64,000 nucleotides of DNA from Candidatus Aenigmatarchaeota archaeon (GCA_016181005.1 JACPAE010000003.1:62001-126000), one strand, 5' to 3'. Positions 41,364 through 51,745 are shown, numbered from the stretch's first letter. Translations and numbers: made by a program. Notes: a model not told the origin generated them from the letters alone.

Positions 41364-42440
41364 TCATTTCTTCATGAAGACTTTGTAGATGATGAAAATT
41401 ACTATTGCTGCGACAATCAAGCCGATTATGTAAAGCGAACTAATTTCGGGTGCAGGGGTCGGGGCTGGCGCAGGTGCCTCAACTGCTTCGGCAACCGCTA
41501 TCGTCTTTGTCTCCACGGTCTCAACCTTCTTAGGCAACTCATAAGAAAGATACCTCAGTTCCCCTTCTTTCATTGTCGGGAATATCCATTGCACGATTGG
41601 GTCGGCCTGTAGAACCTCTGGCTGCTCGCCCTTGAAAACAACCTGCACCACATTTGAAGCAAGCGATTTGGGAATAACTTCGACTATCTTAACATTCTTC
41701 GCATCCGACTTTGCCTCGACCGCCAGGGTGAACTTGGACACGAATGCTGTCTTGTTGGTCGTCTTTTCCTTTATTTCGAACACTTCCACATTCACATTGA
41801 CAGCTATCGGGCTTGCTGCCCCCGTAGAAACAGACTGCTTTATCTCGGTCAGGACTTGCTGGGCAGTCGACTCGGTGGCTGTTGGCAGGACAGTGTCGAT
41901 AGTGTTTGCTAAAATTGGTGCCTGCGTTGTGGTCGTCAACTCTGCTACTCCTATCTTTGTAACCTCGACGTTTTCAACCTTTATCTCTGTGACGTTCAAT
42001 GCAGTTGGGCTGACCGATGTTATAACTTCTTGGATTGCTGCGGTTTCCGTAACAGGCTCTGATACCGTCGTGACATTTACAACCGTGACCGGTGTTGGTC
42101 CGGGCGTAGGCTCTGCAGGTGTTGTGGGTGTCGTCACGTTGGTGGTTGTGGTTGTGGCTGCAGAAGTGCCTCCTCCACCAGACGTTCCTCCGCCTCCGCT
42201 TGGAGCAGAGCTAGCACATGACCCAGAATTGCAAAAGCCGCCTGTACATTGTGCAGCTATATCGCACGTTTCGCCATTTGCCCTTAGTGTGGTATTATGT
42301 ACAGCACTAGGCACGGTCGTGGTGTCTCCCCCGCTAGTGTCAATAGTGGTTGAGCTCTCGCCTAGTGGCGGAGCAATAGCGATCTGGGAAAAAAGAATAA
42401 CAGATACCAAAATCGTTGGGAGAATTTTGTAGTCATTCAC
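41364..42440 (-). CDS. Membrane-anchored surface protein, Thr/Pro-rich
   Basis: The 358 residues have a signal peptide (ILPTILVSVILFSQIAIA), a Cys motif CDIAAQCTGGFCNSGSC, a long Thr/Pro/Val region likely glycosylated, a beta domain, an Ala/Pro linker (PAPAPTPAPE) and a C-terminal membrane helix (about 334-354) with a basic end. It lies 14 bases behind the 1614-residue protein, which lacks an anchor; the two may be a surface pair. Confidence 0.72.
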   Translation of the reverse strand: MNDYKILPTILVSVILFSQIAIAPPLGESSTTIDTSGGDTTTVPSAVHNTTLRANGETCDIAAQCTGGFCNSGSCASSAPSGGGGTSGGGGTSAATTTTTNVTTPTTPAEPTPGPTPVTVVNVTTVSEPVTETAAIQEVITSVSPTALNVTEIKVENVEVTKIGVAELTTTTQAPILANTIDTVLPTATESTAQQVLTEIKQSVSTGAASPIAVNVNVEVFEIKEKTTNKTAFVSKFTLAVEAKSDAKNVKIVEVIPKSLASNVVQVVFKGEQPEVLQADPIVQWIFPTMKEGELRYLSYELPKKVETVETKTIAVAEAVEAPAPAPTPAPEISSLYIIGLIVAAIVIFIIYKVFMKK

Positions 42441-42454
42441 TACTTAACCCCCAC

Positions 42455-45400
42455 TTAAGTCGGGTTACCACCCGTTAATGCAACACTCCAAGAGCCGAAT
42501 GTGAATGTAGTCGAATAAGTGCCTACTGCTGTCGGCGGCAACTTGACGTATATTGTCACTGTACCGTTGATCGCGGCTGTCTGTTCATGCAAGTCTTGCA
42601 GTGGGTATATCGTATCTGTCGTGTTGTAATTATGGGAGACATAGTATGTCGCTGCAGTCCCGTTTGATATGGTATAGTTCATAATTGTGTTGTTCGCCGT
42701 AGGTATTGTTGCTGCACCGGGTCCGCCTATTTTTGTCCAGTTTGCTATCCTGACTGCTGTAGCATTCACGCCTGTGGCATTTGTAGTTGTACTACCCAAG
42801 GTAATGTTGAATGTGAACGACCAACCGTTTCCATAAGTATTGTCATTTGTCGCGTTGATGTCTGACGAATATAGAGTTGCTGTCACACCGTCAAGTGTAT
42901 CAACACCGAACGCTCTTGTAATTGTAGTCGCATTATTTCCTGCATTGTCCTGTGCGGTTATCTGTATCGTTTGGTTGGCCTGGTCTGTCAACGCACTTGC
43001 GGTATATGAACAGCTAACATTTCTTGCATTGTACTGCGTGCAGTCTCTTGTAAAGTTGAAACCTGATATGTTTACAGTGATGCTGTTCACATCGATTCCG
43101 GCTCCTCCATCATTATCTATCAAAGTGAATGATATCGTTGGTGTTGTTGTGGTGACATTAGAGCCCGCTGTTGGTGACGTCAAATTCAATACCGGGATAT
43201 TTGTATCGTCTGCATTGCTTCTGACCATCGTTGGGCTGACCGTCAACTGCGATGAATAGTTCAAGTTCATGCTTACGAATGTAAAGTCCACATAGTTTGC
43301 CTTGCTCAATTGCAACAATACATTTCCACCAGTAACACCTCCAACTACATTGGATTGGTTAAGTGCCCAATAAATAACACCGTCCGCGGTGGAATTCGTA
43401 TCTGAGCTAGCGTTTCCGTCTATGGCTGCGAATGTCGAAGACCCAGATGTGACAATTGCCGTGACTGCTGTTACCGACCCTGTATTTACTTTAACCGAGA
43501 ATGGCATGTTCAAAGTTACATTCGCCTGCAACGATGAATTAACTGGGAAGTTGGCAGATGTTGTGTTGATGTAACCGTCTTTCCTCACAGTCATGTTAGC
43601 TCCCCCATTCCAGCTAGTATTAAGTGTGGAAACGTTTGCATAAAATACATTGGAATTCAATGAGCTTCGGAATACAGAGTTGTTTTCAACAAGTATCGTT
43701 CCTGCGCCTGCGGAGAAGTTCCTTGCAACTGTAACCCCTGAGTTCATGTTGTTGCTTTGGCTAAGCTCGTCTAATACGTTTATCCTCACAGAATAATTAA
43801 GCCCGTATATCGTGCTGTTCCAGTTGACCGTTACTTGGTTGCCTCCGGGAGTCGGTGTTGTAGACTGTGTGGAATTGATGAATCCTACTGAATTTGCGAC
43901 AAGATTTACTGCGCTTGTCCCTGGGACTGGTATGTATGCTATACCGCTACTATATCTTGTAGAGTTGACTGATGCGGATGCGGCAGTGCCTGAAACATTA
44001 ACTGCGGCCGCGCCCACAAAATCTGTCGACCCATTCAACAAGAAGCATGTATAGTTCAATTGGTCACATATGCTCAATACTCTAATGGTGAAATTAAGCG
44101 CGGAACCGTTTACATTCGAAAGTGCGTCTGCCGGGTTTGTCACATTAAAGACAACGCTACCATTCCTTGTAGTGGCACTTACGCTGGCCGCAACCGAAGT
44201 GTTCGTATAACCTCGGGCCGAAATCGTGATAGTCGATCTTGTATCATTGGATGCTGGTATAAATGCCACACCGCCGCTGTAGTTGCTGGCAAGTCCCGAC
44301 ACTTCAGCCACAGCTGCACCATCTGTAAGCGGAGCAATTCCACTAATATTGAAGCATGTAAAGTTCTGCTCGCTGCACGCATAGAATACACGGATTGTGT
44401 AAAGCATGTTCTGTGTCGCCTGTGCCTGTGCTGAAGTGTTTATTGGAAATACAGAAGTGCCATTGTCAACATACCCTCTCTTCGAGACATTGACATAAGT
44501 CGTTCCAGATATTACAAGGCTTGGCGTTGGAAGCGCGAAATATGCGAATGTGGCATCTGATGCATTTTGTGAAAACCCACCCGTGGCGTTTACGCTGTAA
44601 TTAATCGGAATAGCGCCCAATGCTACTCCTAATTCGTCATTGGCCTGCACTCTAAAGTTGAATGGCATCTGCAGAGTTATTTGCGACTGGTTGCTTGCGT
44701 TAATCGGGAAGTTTGCCGCAGAGCTAGTGTTGATGTAGCCATTCTTGGCTATCGTGACGTTAGTGCCGAAGAATGAAGCGTTTGTCAAGCTCGCGTTGGA
44801 GAAATAATAGACATTGTTGCTTTGCTTATCTGCTGTGACTAGGAATGCTGCGGCGAAAGTGTTGGCTCCAGGCGCGCCACCAGATGAGTTGAATCCGAAT
44901 GTGACACCGCTGTTCATGTAGCTTGAATTGCCTATGCCCAATTCATCGGTGACATTGATTCTTATGGTATAGTTCAGTCCCTTTCCTGTCGCATAAGCAC
45001 TGACTGCGTTGTCTGTAGTGTTAATTCCAGTACCGTTGAAAATTATTGTCCTTTGAGCGTCTGCGGTAGGAGTGACTGCTACTGTTCCGTTTACAAGGCT
45101 CAAGTTCCCTAGGAACGCGTTGACTGTAATCACAGATGTTCCTGTTGCATTTACATAAGCGTATGTGCTGTTGGTGTTGACCAAAAGTTCGTAAAAGACA
45201 TTGTTGGCCTGTTCAAATACATCGACACCTACCATTGTGGTACCGGCTTGGTTGTAAGTCGCGGTATTGTTCAATGTAAAGTTCCTCGTTCCCAATTCAT
45301 CGAATACAGACAAGACTCTGAGTGTAAATGGCAATGCATTGGCACGATCCGTAGCAACACCAGTTCCATCAGTAGTGTTGAACACTAGTCGAGTTTGAGC

Positions 45401-47299
45401 TGACTGATTTACAAATACTACCTTGGATATATTGACAAACCCGTCCTTCACAGCCGTTATAGTTATAGGCGTCGATGAGTTTGGATTAGTCGCATTGATA
45501 TAACCGTCAGAGCTATAAGTGGTATTCACAGCCCCGCCTATAGCCAAGCCTGATATCTGCACTGTAGATGCTGTTCCGTCTATCAGATAGCAATGACCTG
45601 ATGTCACCAATTCGTTGCATATGTCAGTGACCCTTACGGAAAAGTTCATTCCTGTGAATACAGCTGCCTGGGAAGTAGCGTTAATCAAGACCAAAGTGTT
45701 GTTCGTAGAATTGATATAACCAAGTTTTCCTACTGAAATGTTCGCAGACACGTTAGTCGTGTTGAAGTAATATGAGTTGGTCGACTGGGAACTGGCGGAT
45801 GTTATCGTATTGTTTAGCATTATAGTCACGCCATTGTCGAATACCGCCCCTGAGTCCAATTCATCTTCTGCAGTTATTTTCAAGCGGAATAACAACTGTG
45901 GCTGCATTGTTGCCTGTGTTGTTGCATTCACCGGCATGTCGACTACTGTGTTGTTGACATAACCTGACTTGGCTGTAGTCAGATTAATGGCAGTCCATGT
46001 TGTCGGGATGCTGAAATAATAGAGACTTCCGGATGATTGGTTGGCTGTTGATGCAGTGCCGTTTATCGAAAATCCAACGCCGTTATCGAATTGTGCCGTT
46101 GCTAAAAGTTCATCCGAGACATTCACTCTCACTACGAATATCAACGCGTATGTCGAATTTCCTGTAACTTGTGCAAGCGACGTATTTCCGAATCTAGGAC
46201 TGGTATCATTGTTGAATGTGGCATTGTTCAAGAAACCTGATCGTGACACCAAGATTGTAAAATTGTTCGAGCCTACAGCAACATCTGGGAGTGCATAGTA
46301 CTGTATATTGAACGCTGTGGCATTTGGCGCTGCCGTTGACTGCGTGATCGGAGTCGTTGGCGCTGTAAAGTATGTTATGTTTACAGTTGCTCCCGTGAGT
46401 GTATTTCCCAGCTGATCCTGTACTGTGACTTTGATGCCATACGGCAATCCTCCTGCTAATTCATAGCCGTTACCAGACTGTCCTGACGGTGAGTTGGTAT
46501 AACTGACGCTTGTTCTGTTTACATCTGTATACCCCAGCGATGTGACATTGTAAAGGAAAGTATCAGCCTGTTGATTGCTTATATTCCCGCTTTCGATAAC
46601 AACCAGACCAGCGCTGTTATCCGAATCATTGAATATGTGATCTACAGCCAGAGGGAATGTTATCTGGCTGCCGTTGTAAGGGTTTACAAATACACGAGCG
46701 CCTGTGGTATTGCCCAGTTCATTCAATATGTCAAAAGCTATGTCGGCGCTATCAATCGCTGCTGTGTAAACGGTACTTTGTGCCGAAGAGTCTCCTGTAC
46801 TGTTGGAAGTGTTGACTAGCCATGACCTTGCGCCGCTCACCCCGCCACTGGGCATCGTTACCGTGACGTTGATCAGCCTGTTGCTTCCTACAGGAATGCT
46901 GAACCCAGCGCCAGTGCAGTTGACGGCGGTTCTGAAAATTGTACATGCGTCGGTTGCATTTCCGGTTGCGTTTACTGCAGTTACTATGTATCCTGTGGCG
47001 TTAGATATGTTGACAAGCGATACGACACCATTATCAGAAGATGAACCAGGCTGGTTGGTTACATTGAATCTCCATATTATGCTGCCCACACCTGTCCTGT
47101 TGATTCTGTCGCTGTCTGAACTGTCGTCCACCGATACAACCACCGCAGCGAATGCAGTTGAAACCACCACCAAACTGACCAAAATAAAGCTGAATATGAA
47201 TGCGAAACTCGAAAAGTTTATATTATTCTGTGAATTCGAGCTTTTTAGTCCTTTTACCATAGATTTATATAAATCAGGGTGAATGGTTCCTAAAGACAT
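42455..47299 (-). CDS. Giant Asn/Thr-rich surface protein with DELG repeats
   Basis: The product is up to 1614 residues; the start could be ATG 47299 or ATG 47257 (MVKGLKSS), the latter giving a standard signal peptide (FAFIFSFILVSLVVVSTAFA). About ten modules of roughly 90-110 residues follow, each opening like a carboxypeptidase-regulatory domain with a DELG/DQLG tag and containing KNGYINT or KLGYINS. N-x-S/T sequons are extremely frequent, pointing to dense N-glycosylation. There is no C-terminal anchor. It is probably an S-layer-like or fibrous surface protein. Confidence 0.75.
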   Translation of the reverse strand: MSLGTIHPDLYKSMVKGLKSSNSQNNINFSSFAFIFSFILVSLVVVSTAFAAVVVSVDDSSDSDRINRTGVGSIIWRFNVTNQPGSSSDNGVVSLVNISNATGYIVTAVNATGNATDACTIFRTAVNCTGAGFSIPVGSNRLINVTVTMPSGGVSGARSWLVNTSNSTGDSSAQSTVYTAAIDSADIAFDILNELGNTTGARVFVNPYNGSQITFPLAVDHIFNDSDNSAGLVVIESGNISNQQADTFLYNVTSLGYTDVNRTSVSYTNSPSGQSGNGYELAGGLPYGIKVTVQDQLGNTLTGATVNITYFTAPTTPITQSTAAPNATAFNIQYYALPDVAVGSNNFTILVSRSGFLNNATFNNDTSPRFGNTSLAQVTGNSTYALIFVVRVNVSDELLATAQFDNGVGFSINGTASTANQSSGSLYYFSIPTTWTAINLTTAKSGYVNNTVVDMPVNATTQATMQPQLLFRLKITAEDELDSGAVFDNGVTIMLNNTITSASSQSTNSYYFNTTNVSANISVGKLGYINSTNNTLVLINATSQAAVFTGMNFSVRVTDICNELVTSGHCYLIDGTASTVQISGLAIGGAVNTTYSSDGYINATNPNSSTPITITAVKDGFVNISKVVFVNQSAQTRLVFNTTDGTGVATDRANALPFTLRVLSVFDELGTRNFTLNNTATYNQAGTTMVGVDVFEQANNVFYELLVNTNSTYAYVNATGTSVITVNAFLGNLSLVNGTVAVTPTADAQRTIIFNGTGINTTDNAVSAYATGKGLNYTIRINVTDELGIGNSSYMNSGVTFGFNSSGGAPGANTFAAAFLVTADKQSNNVYYFSNASLTNASFFGTNVTIAKNGYINTSSAANFPINASNQSQITLQMPFNFRVQANDELGVALGAIPINYSVNATGGFSQNASDATFAYFALPTPSLVISGTTYVNVSKRGYVDNGTSVFPINTSAQAQATQNMLYTIRVFYACSEQNFTCFNISGIAPLTDGAAVAEVSGLASNYSGGVAFIPASNDTRSTITISARGYTNTSVAASVSATTRNGSVVFNVTNPADALSNVNGSALNFTIRVLSICDQLNYTCFLLNGSTDFVGAAAVNVSGTAASASVNSTRYSSGIAYIPVPGTSAVNLVANSVGFINSTQSTTPTPGGNQVTVNWNSTIYGLNYSVRINVLDELSQSNNMNSGVTVARNFSAGAGTILVENNSVFRSSLNSNVFYANVSTLNTSWNGGANMTVRKDGYINTTSANFPVNSSLQANVTLNMPFSVKVNTGSVTAVTAIVTSGSSTFAAIDGNASSDTNSTADGVIYWALNQSNVVGGVTGGNVLLQLSKANYVDFTFVSMNLNYSSQLTVSPTMVRSNADDTNIPVLNLTSPTAGSNVTTTTPTISFTLIDNDGGAGIDVNSITVNISGFNFTRDCTQYNARNVSCSYTASALTDQANQTIQITAQDNAGNNATTITRAFGVDTLDGVTATLYSSDINATNDNTYGNGWSFTFNITLGSTTTNATGVNATAVRIANWTKIGGPGAATIPTANNTIMNYTISNGTAATYYVSHNYNTTDTIYPLQDLHEQTAAINGTVTIYVKLPPTAVGTYSTTFTFGSWSVALTGGNPT

Positions 47300-47420
47300 T
47301 TAAAAGTATTTGGGAAACCTTATATATAAACCTTTTTCCGGGAAAATTTTGCATAATTTTTATTTTTCCAAGCTTTTTCAAGCAGTTAATCTTATATACT
47401 GCGATTTACGGGGTATAATA

Positions 47421-48065
47421 ATGCTGGTTGTAAGGCATCGTGTCAACAAAATTGCCGATTTGAGGCAGGTAGAGCCTAAATACGGCGTGGAAATCGACGT
47501 AAGGCACGACAACAGGACCGGAAGGCTTTATTTGAACCATGATCCGGGCACTGGTGACGACTTTGAGGATTATATGGAGGTTTTTGCAAGCCAGGGGAAC
47601 AGGTTTGTTATATTTAACATCAAGGAGGCTGGTATTGAGGCCAGGGTTATAGAGGTCGCAAAGAGGCTTGGCATTGAGGATTACTTTCTTTTGGACGTGG
47701 AATTTCCGTTTATTTACCGTGCGGCTTTTGGTGATGGTGTTTCTGGACTTGATGGCAGGATTGCGATAAGATATTCCGAAGCAGAGCCGATAGAGCAGGC
47801 GCTGATGCTTGCCGGTAGATTAAAGTGGGTTTGGGTGGACACGAACACTAGATTGCCTTTAGATAAGGAAAACTACAGGAAATTAAAGGAGGCTGGTTTT
47901 AAACTTGCACTAGTCTGCCCTGAGAGATGGGGCAGGCCGCAGAACATACCGAAATTCATAGAGCAGATGAAGGGGGACGGGGTAATGGTTGATGCTGTTA
48001 TGACTGCCAAGGATTATGTAAAGCAGTGGGAAGAGAGTGGTATCCTAACTAGCTCTGGTAATTAA
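47421..48065 (+). CDS. Glycerophosphodiester phosphodiesterase-like protein
   Basis: ATG 47421 gives 214 residues of a GDPD-type TIM barrel: VEIDVRHD near the start, LNHDPGTG (catalytic His), FVIFNIKEAG (where Lys is typical) and WVDTNTR late. A TTATATACT promoter lies about 27 bases before the ATG, so the mRNA is probably leaderless; the longer frame to 47310 includes the promoter. As first gene of a glycan cluster it may act on glycerol-phosphate parts of a surface polymer. Confidence 0.72.
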   Translation: MLVVRHRVNKIADLRQVEPKYGVEIDVRHDNRTGRLYLNHDPGTGDDFEDYMEVFASQGNRFVIFNIKEAGIEARVIEVAKRLGIEDYFLLDVEFPFIYRAAFGDGVSGLDGRIAIRYSEAEPIEQALMLAGRLKWVWVDTNTRLPLDKENYRKLKEAGFKLALVCPERWGRPQNIPKFIEQMKGDGVMVDAVMTAKDYVKQWEESGILTSSGN

Positions 48066-48066
48066 A

Positions 48067-48864
48067 ATGACAAACCTAGTCCCTATGGCAGGTGAAGGCA
48101 AGAGGTTCAAGGATGCAGGCTATACAATGCCCAAACCTCTAATTCCAGTCTCCAGCAAGCCTATGATAGTCCAGGCGATAAAAGGCATGCCACCATCAGA
48201 CAAATGGATTTTTATCTGCAGGAAGGAGCATGTTGAAAATTATAAAGTCGACGAAATCCTAAGGAAAGAAATTCCTGATGCCCAGATAATCACGGTTGAT
48301 AAAACTACAGAAGGGCAGGTATCCACATGCCTGCTCGCAAAGGATTTGATAGACAAGAATGAGCCTTTGTACATAGGCACATGCGATGCCACGAAAGTAT
48401 GGGATCTGGAAAAATGGAGTGCATTAATTGCAGACAAGAGCGTCGATGGAATCATCTGGGCGTTCACAAGGCAATTCAATCTTGTAGCCAATCCTAAAGC
48501 ATGGGGATGGGTAGATGTTGATGAAAGTAATGTTGTGAAAAGGATTTCTGTCAAAGTCCCCATAAGCGACAATCCTTACAACGACCAGGCAATCATCGGC
48601 GCGTTCTGGTTCAGGACAGGGCAGCTATTCATAGACATGGCCGAAGAATTAATCAAAAGAAACATTAGAGTCAATAACGAGTTCTATGTAGATTCGATTC
48701 CTAATGTTATGCTAGAGCACGGCATGAAGGTCAAGACTTTTGTCGTCGACAAGTACATCGGCTGGGGTACGCCTGTGGATTTGCAGACTTACGAGTACTG
48801 GGAAGACTACTTCAACAAGAATCCTGGCCATCCTTATAAGAAGCCAGCTGCCGAACAGGGTTAA
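48067..48864 (+). CDS. Sugar-phosphate nucleotidyltransferase (1)
   Basis: The 265 residues have the NTP-transferase start LVPMAGEGKRFKDAGYTMPKPLIPV (cited in part: MAGEGKRF and PKPLIPV) and the acidic metal site in IGTCDATKVWD. The end WGTPVDLQTYEYWEDYF is shared with the paralogue at 52795. These enzymes make NDP-sugars or NDP-polyols for surface glycans. The sugar is unknown. It starts 1 base after the GDPD gene. Confidence 0.8.
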   Translation: MTNLVPMAGEGKRFKDAGYTMPKPLIPVSSKPMIVQAIKGMPPSDKWIFICRKEHVENYKVDEILRKEIPDAQIITVDKTTEGQVSTCLLAKDLIDKNEPLYIGTCDATKVWDLEKWSALIADKSVDGIIWAFTRQFNLVANPKAWGWVDVDESNVVKRISVKVPISDNPYNDQAIIGAFWFRTGQLFIDMAEELIKRNIRVNNEFYVDSIPNVMLEHGMKVKTFVVDKYIGWGTPVDLQTYEYWEDYFNKNPGHPYKKPAAEQG

Positions 48865-48911
48865 ATAGCTCGCCAAACAACACTTTAAAAAGCTAAATAA
48901 GTGAGTTCTTA

Positions 48912-51026
48912 GTGAGCAGGATGAGCAAGGTTCCGTCTGTATTCAGATCAAAGCTATTTGTCGGTATACTTATTTTGAAAGTAGTAGCCGCATTTATTTT
49001 CGGCTCCGACTTTATCGTGAATGGCTTTATTCCTTTTGTGAAATATTTTGTAGAATCGGGCTTTCAGGACCCTTACCAGCACTTTGCCGACATAGGAGAG
49101 ACTAAAGCGTTTCCCTATCCGACAATAATGCTCCTGATGGTGACATTGCCGTACGCATTCCTTGCAAAGATTTCCACTTTATGGACTAGTGACGCTTTCC
49201 TGAATCTTTTCGTCCTTAGGCTGCCCATACTGGCTACGGACCTGTTCATCTTCTACGTCCTGATAAGATGGCTAAGAACACGTGAGGATAAAGTTCTGAA
49301 ATACTACTGGGCATCTCCAATCCTTTTCTATATCAGCTACATCCACGGCCAGCTAGATGTCATACCAATAGCCATCCTTTTCATGTCCTTGGTTTTCCTT
49401 TTCAGGAACAAACTGGCGCTGTCGTCGCTTACTTTAGGTATGGGAATTGCAACCAAGACCAACATCCTCCTCACTCTGCCTTTCATGGCAGTCTACATCT
49501 GGAAGAACAGGTCATTCAATGATGCGGTAAGGTTTGCAGTGCTGTCTTCAGTAACTTATGCGATACTGATAGCTCCATTCCTCACATCGCAAGGATTTGT
49601 GCACATGGTCTTCGGCGCATCCGAGCAATTCCGCGTGCTAGATCTCGCGATTCCACTCGGCTACCAGAACATAGTCCTCCTTGCGGCGCCTGCGGCATAC
49701 TTGCTGCTTCTGTTCAACTTTTCATCCTACGAGAAGCTGAACAAGGACGCGCTGATGATGATGCTTGCTCTAGTCTTCACAGTTGTCGTCACTTTGGTTC
49801 CGCCTGCGCAAGGATGGTATTACTGGGCTGTGCCATTCCTGATTTATTTTTTCGTCAAGCAGGAGAAGGTGCCGATGATAAGCTTCTGGGCGATCAACAT
49901 TCTTTACCTTGGATATTTCCTGTTCAGCCAGAGCTCAGACATATTCCAAGTTTTCCAAGTAATATCGCCGCAGATAGCAAGCCTGCCAACCCCTTACCAT
50001 ATTGTGGAAGGCTACGGCGTAAATCCTTTGACAATCTCCAACATCCTTTTCACAGGGTTGGCCGCGTCAATGATAATGACTGCATTCTGGACATACACCA
50101 TAGGAGTCAAGTCCAATCTCGAATACAAGCTCAGGGAAAGGCCCACAATTGTGGGAATAGGCGGCGATTCTGGGGCAGGAAAGAGCACCAACGCTGACTT
50201 GCTTTCAGGGATTTTCGGCGAGAATGGCTCTCTAATAGTGAACGGCGACGACATGCACAAATGGGAGAGAGGAAACGAGAACTGGCAGGTGTTCACGCAC
50301 TTGAATCCTTTTGCAAGTCGGCTGCATGAAGACTTGGAGCAATCAGTCGCATTGACCGAAGGCAACAGAATCACCAGGGTGATGTACAACCACGAAACAG
50401 GCAAGTTCACGGAGCCTGTCGAGATAGAGCCTAACAAGTTCATAGTATTCGTCGGGCTGCATCCTTTCTATTTGAAAAAGATGAGGGATCTTTATGACGT
50501 GAAGGTTTACATGCATCCTTCCGAGGAATTGAAGCTGCACTGGAAACTGTTGCGCGACATGTCTGAAAGGGGGTATACTAAGAAGCAGGTTCTGCAACAG
50601 CTGAGGAAAAGGCAGAGGGACAGGGCAAAGTTCATAGATCCGCAGAAGCAGTTCGCGGACATTGTAGTGAGCTATTTATTGAAGAAGAAAATTGACAAGA
50701 TCGGCTTGCCGAAAGCCAAGGTAGACATGATGCTGAAGATATGGCTGGACAACAGCATAAACATGGAGCCATTTGTGAAAGTCCTCTCCTCTGTAAAGGC
50801 GCTGAAGGCGAGCAATTACCAGAAGGACGACTTGAAGACACAGTGCTGCGAGTTTTACGGTACAGTAACAGAGAGGGAGCTTGAAGATTGTCTGTACAAG
50901 CTTGTGCCGAACTTCGAAGAATTAATTCACAACCAATCGCCGCAGTTTGAAGACGGGTACAACGGCATCTACCAGCTCTTCTTTATTTACTATCTGAGCG
51001 AGATATCTAAATTCAGAGGGAAATGA
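48912..51026 (+). CDS. GT-C-like membrane glycosyltransferase fused to uridine kinase-like domain
   Basis: The N-terminal 400 residues hold about eleven membrane helices with an early outer loop (DPYQHFADIGETKAFPYP) like polyprenyl-phosphate-sugar-dependent GT-C enzymes. From about 410 comes a P-loop kinase domain: GGDSGAGKST, VNGDDMHKW and a following helical lid, as in uridine kinase/phosphoribulokinase. The C-terminal 130 residues are helical. Both parts are in one uninterrupted frame. Start is GTG 48912 or ATG 48921. The kinase may phosphorylate a lipid-linked sugar; this is inference. Confidence 0.72.
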   Translation: MSRMSKVPSVFRSKLFVGILILKVVAAFIFGSDFIVNGFIPFVKYFVESGFQDPYQHFADIGETKAFPYPTIMLLMVTLPYAFLAKISTLWTSDAFLNLFVLRLPILATDLFIFYVLIRWLRTREDKVLKYYWASPILFYISYIHGQLDVIPIAILFMSLVFLFRNKLALSSLTLGMGIATKTNILLTLPFMAVYIWKNRSFNDAVRFAVLSSVTYAILIAPFLTSQGFVHMVFGASEQFRVLDLAIPLGYQNIVLLAAPAAYLLLLFNFSSYEKLNKDALMMMLALVFTVVVTLVPPAQGWYYWAVPFLIYFFVKQEKVPMISFWAINILYLGYFLFSQSSDIFQVFQVISPQIASLPTPYHIVEGYGVNPLTISNILFTGLAASMIMTAFWTYTIGVKSNLEYKLRERPTIVGIGGDSGAGKSTNADLLSGIFGENGSLIVNGDDMHKWERGNENWQVFTHLNPFASRLHEDLEQSVALTEGNRITRVMYNHETGKFTEPVEIEPNKFIVFVGLHPFYLKKMRDLYDVKVYMHPSEELKLHWKLLRDMSERGYTKKQVLQQLRKRQRDRAKFIDPQKQFADIVVSYLLKKKIDKIGLPKAKVDMMLKIWLDNSINMEPFVKVLSSVKALKASNYQKDDLKTQCCEFYGTVTERELEDCLYKLVPNFEELIHNQSPQFEDGYNGIYQLFFIYYLSEISKFRGK

Positions 51027-51067
51027 CATGTATAGAATTTATTCCAGTGTTGTATTTAGGTGAATGT

Positions 51068-51745
51068 ATGGAGCAAAGCGGACCAATTTATGTATTTGAT
51101 GCTGACGGCGTCATTTTCGATGGCACTATGAAGATTATGGGAAATGTTTTTTCAGAATCTCTTGTAGCATATGGTATTCCACCAGAAGACGCATTGTCTT
51201 TTTACTTAAGCACCGCCGGCCAGCCGATAGAAAAGCAGTACGGAGACGCTTTATTGAGGTTTGGTGCCACGGTTGAAGATGGCCGAACTGTAAGAAAACT
51301 CACAGAGTATTTTCAATCTAATGCCTATAGAGAAATGCCACAGCTATATCCAGACGTAATACCTGCCGTGGAAGCTCTAAGAAATCGTAGAATGGTTGTT
51401 TCTACTAATACACCACAAGATGTATTGACCAGAAGGATTAATTATTATGGTTTAAATAATTATTTTAAGAGATGGTTTGGCCGAGGATACAGTGGAATTA
51501 CAGATAAGGCACATCATAAAGGTTCTATAATTGGCTACCTTGGTGTTAGCGAGGAAGAGTTTCAGAGATATGGGTTACTAATCGGGGATGGTCTGCATGA
51601 TATGGAGATTGCTACGGAATGGGGCATAAAGGGAATCGGTAGGCCGACTGAAGGCACTACAGCCGAAGCTTTAATGCAAGCTGGGGCGGTAGAAACTGTT
51701 GAGAACTTGGCATACTTGGTAGAACTTGAGAAAAAATTATTTTGA
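51068..51745 (+). CDS. HAD-superfamily phosphatase
   Basis: ATG 51068 (MEQSGPIYVFDADGVIFDG) gives 225 residues with motif I DADGVIFDG, motif II VVSTNT, motif III Lys (DKAHHKG) and motif IV LIGDGLHD. This is a small phosphate-monoester hydrolase of the beta-phosphoglucomutase/phosphoglycolate type. The frame is open to ATG 51023, which overlaps the previous stop codon (ATGA), so a coupled earlier start is possible. It lies between the kinase fusion and the aldolase in the glycan cluster. Confidence 0.85.
   Translation: MEQSGPIYVFDADGVIFDGTMKIMGNVFSESLVAYGIPPEDALSFYLSTAGQPIEKQYGDALLRFGATVEDGRTVRKLTEYFQSNAYREMPQLYPDVIPAVEALRNRRMVVSTNTPQDVLTRRINYYGLNNYFKRWFGRGYSGITDKAHHKGSIIGYLGVSEEEFQRYGLLIGDGLHDMEIATEWGIKGIGRPTEGTTAEALMQAGAVETVENLAYLVELEKKLF

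Noticed and set aside
41632-42432. 266-codon plus-strand frame opposite the 358-residue surface protein
   Set aside because: Its Val/Thr-rich content is the complement of the repetitive surface gene, with no start context; the minus-strand gene has a signal peptide, anchor and linker.
42840-47282. Several plus-strand frames opposite the giant surface genes
   Set aside because: They are by-products of low-complexity Asn/Thr codons on the other strand.
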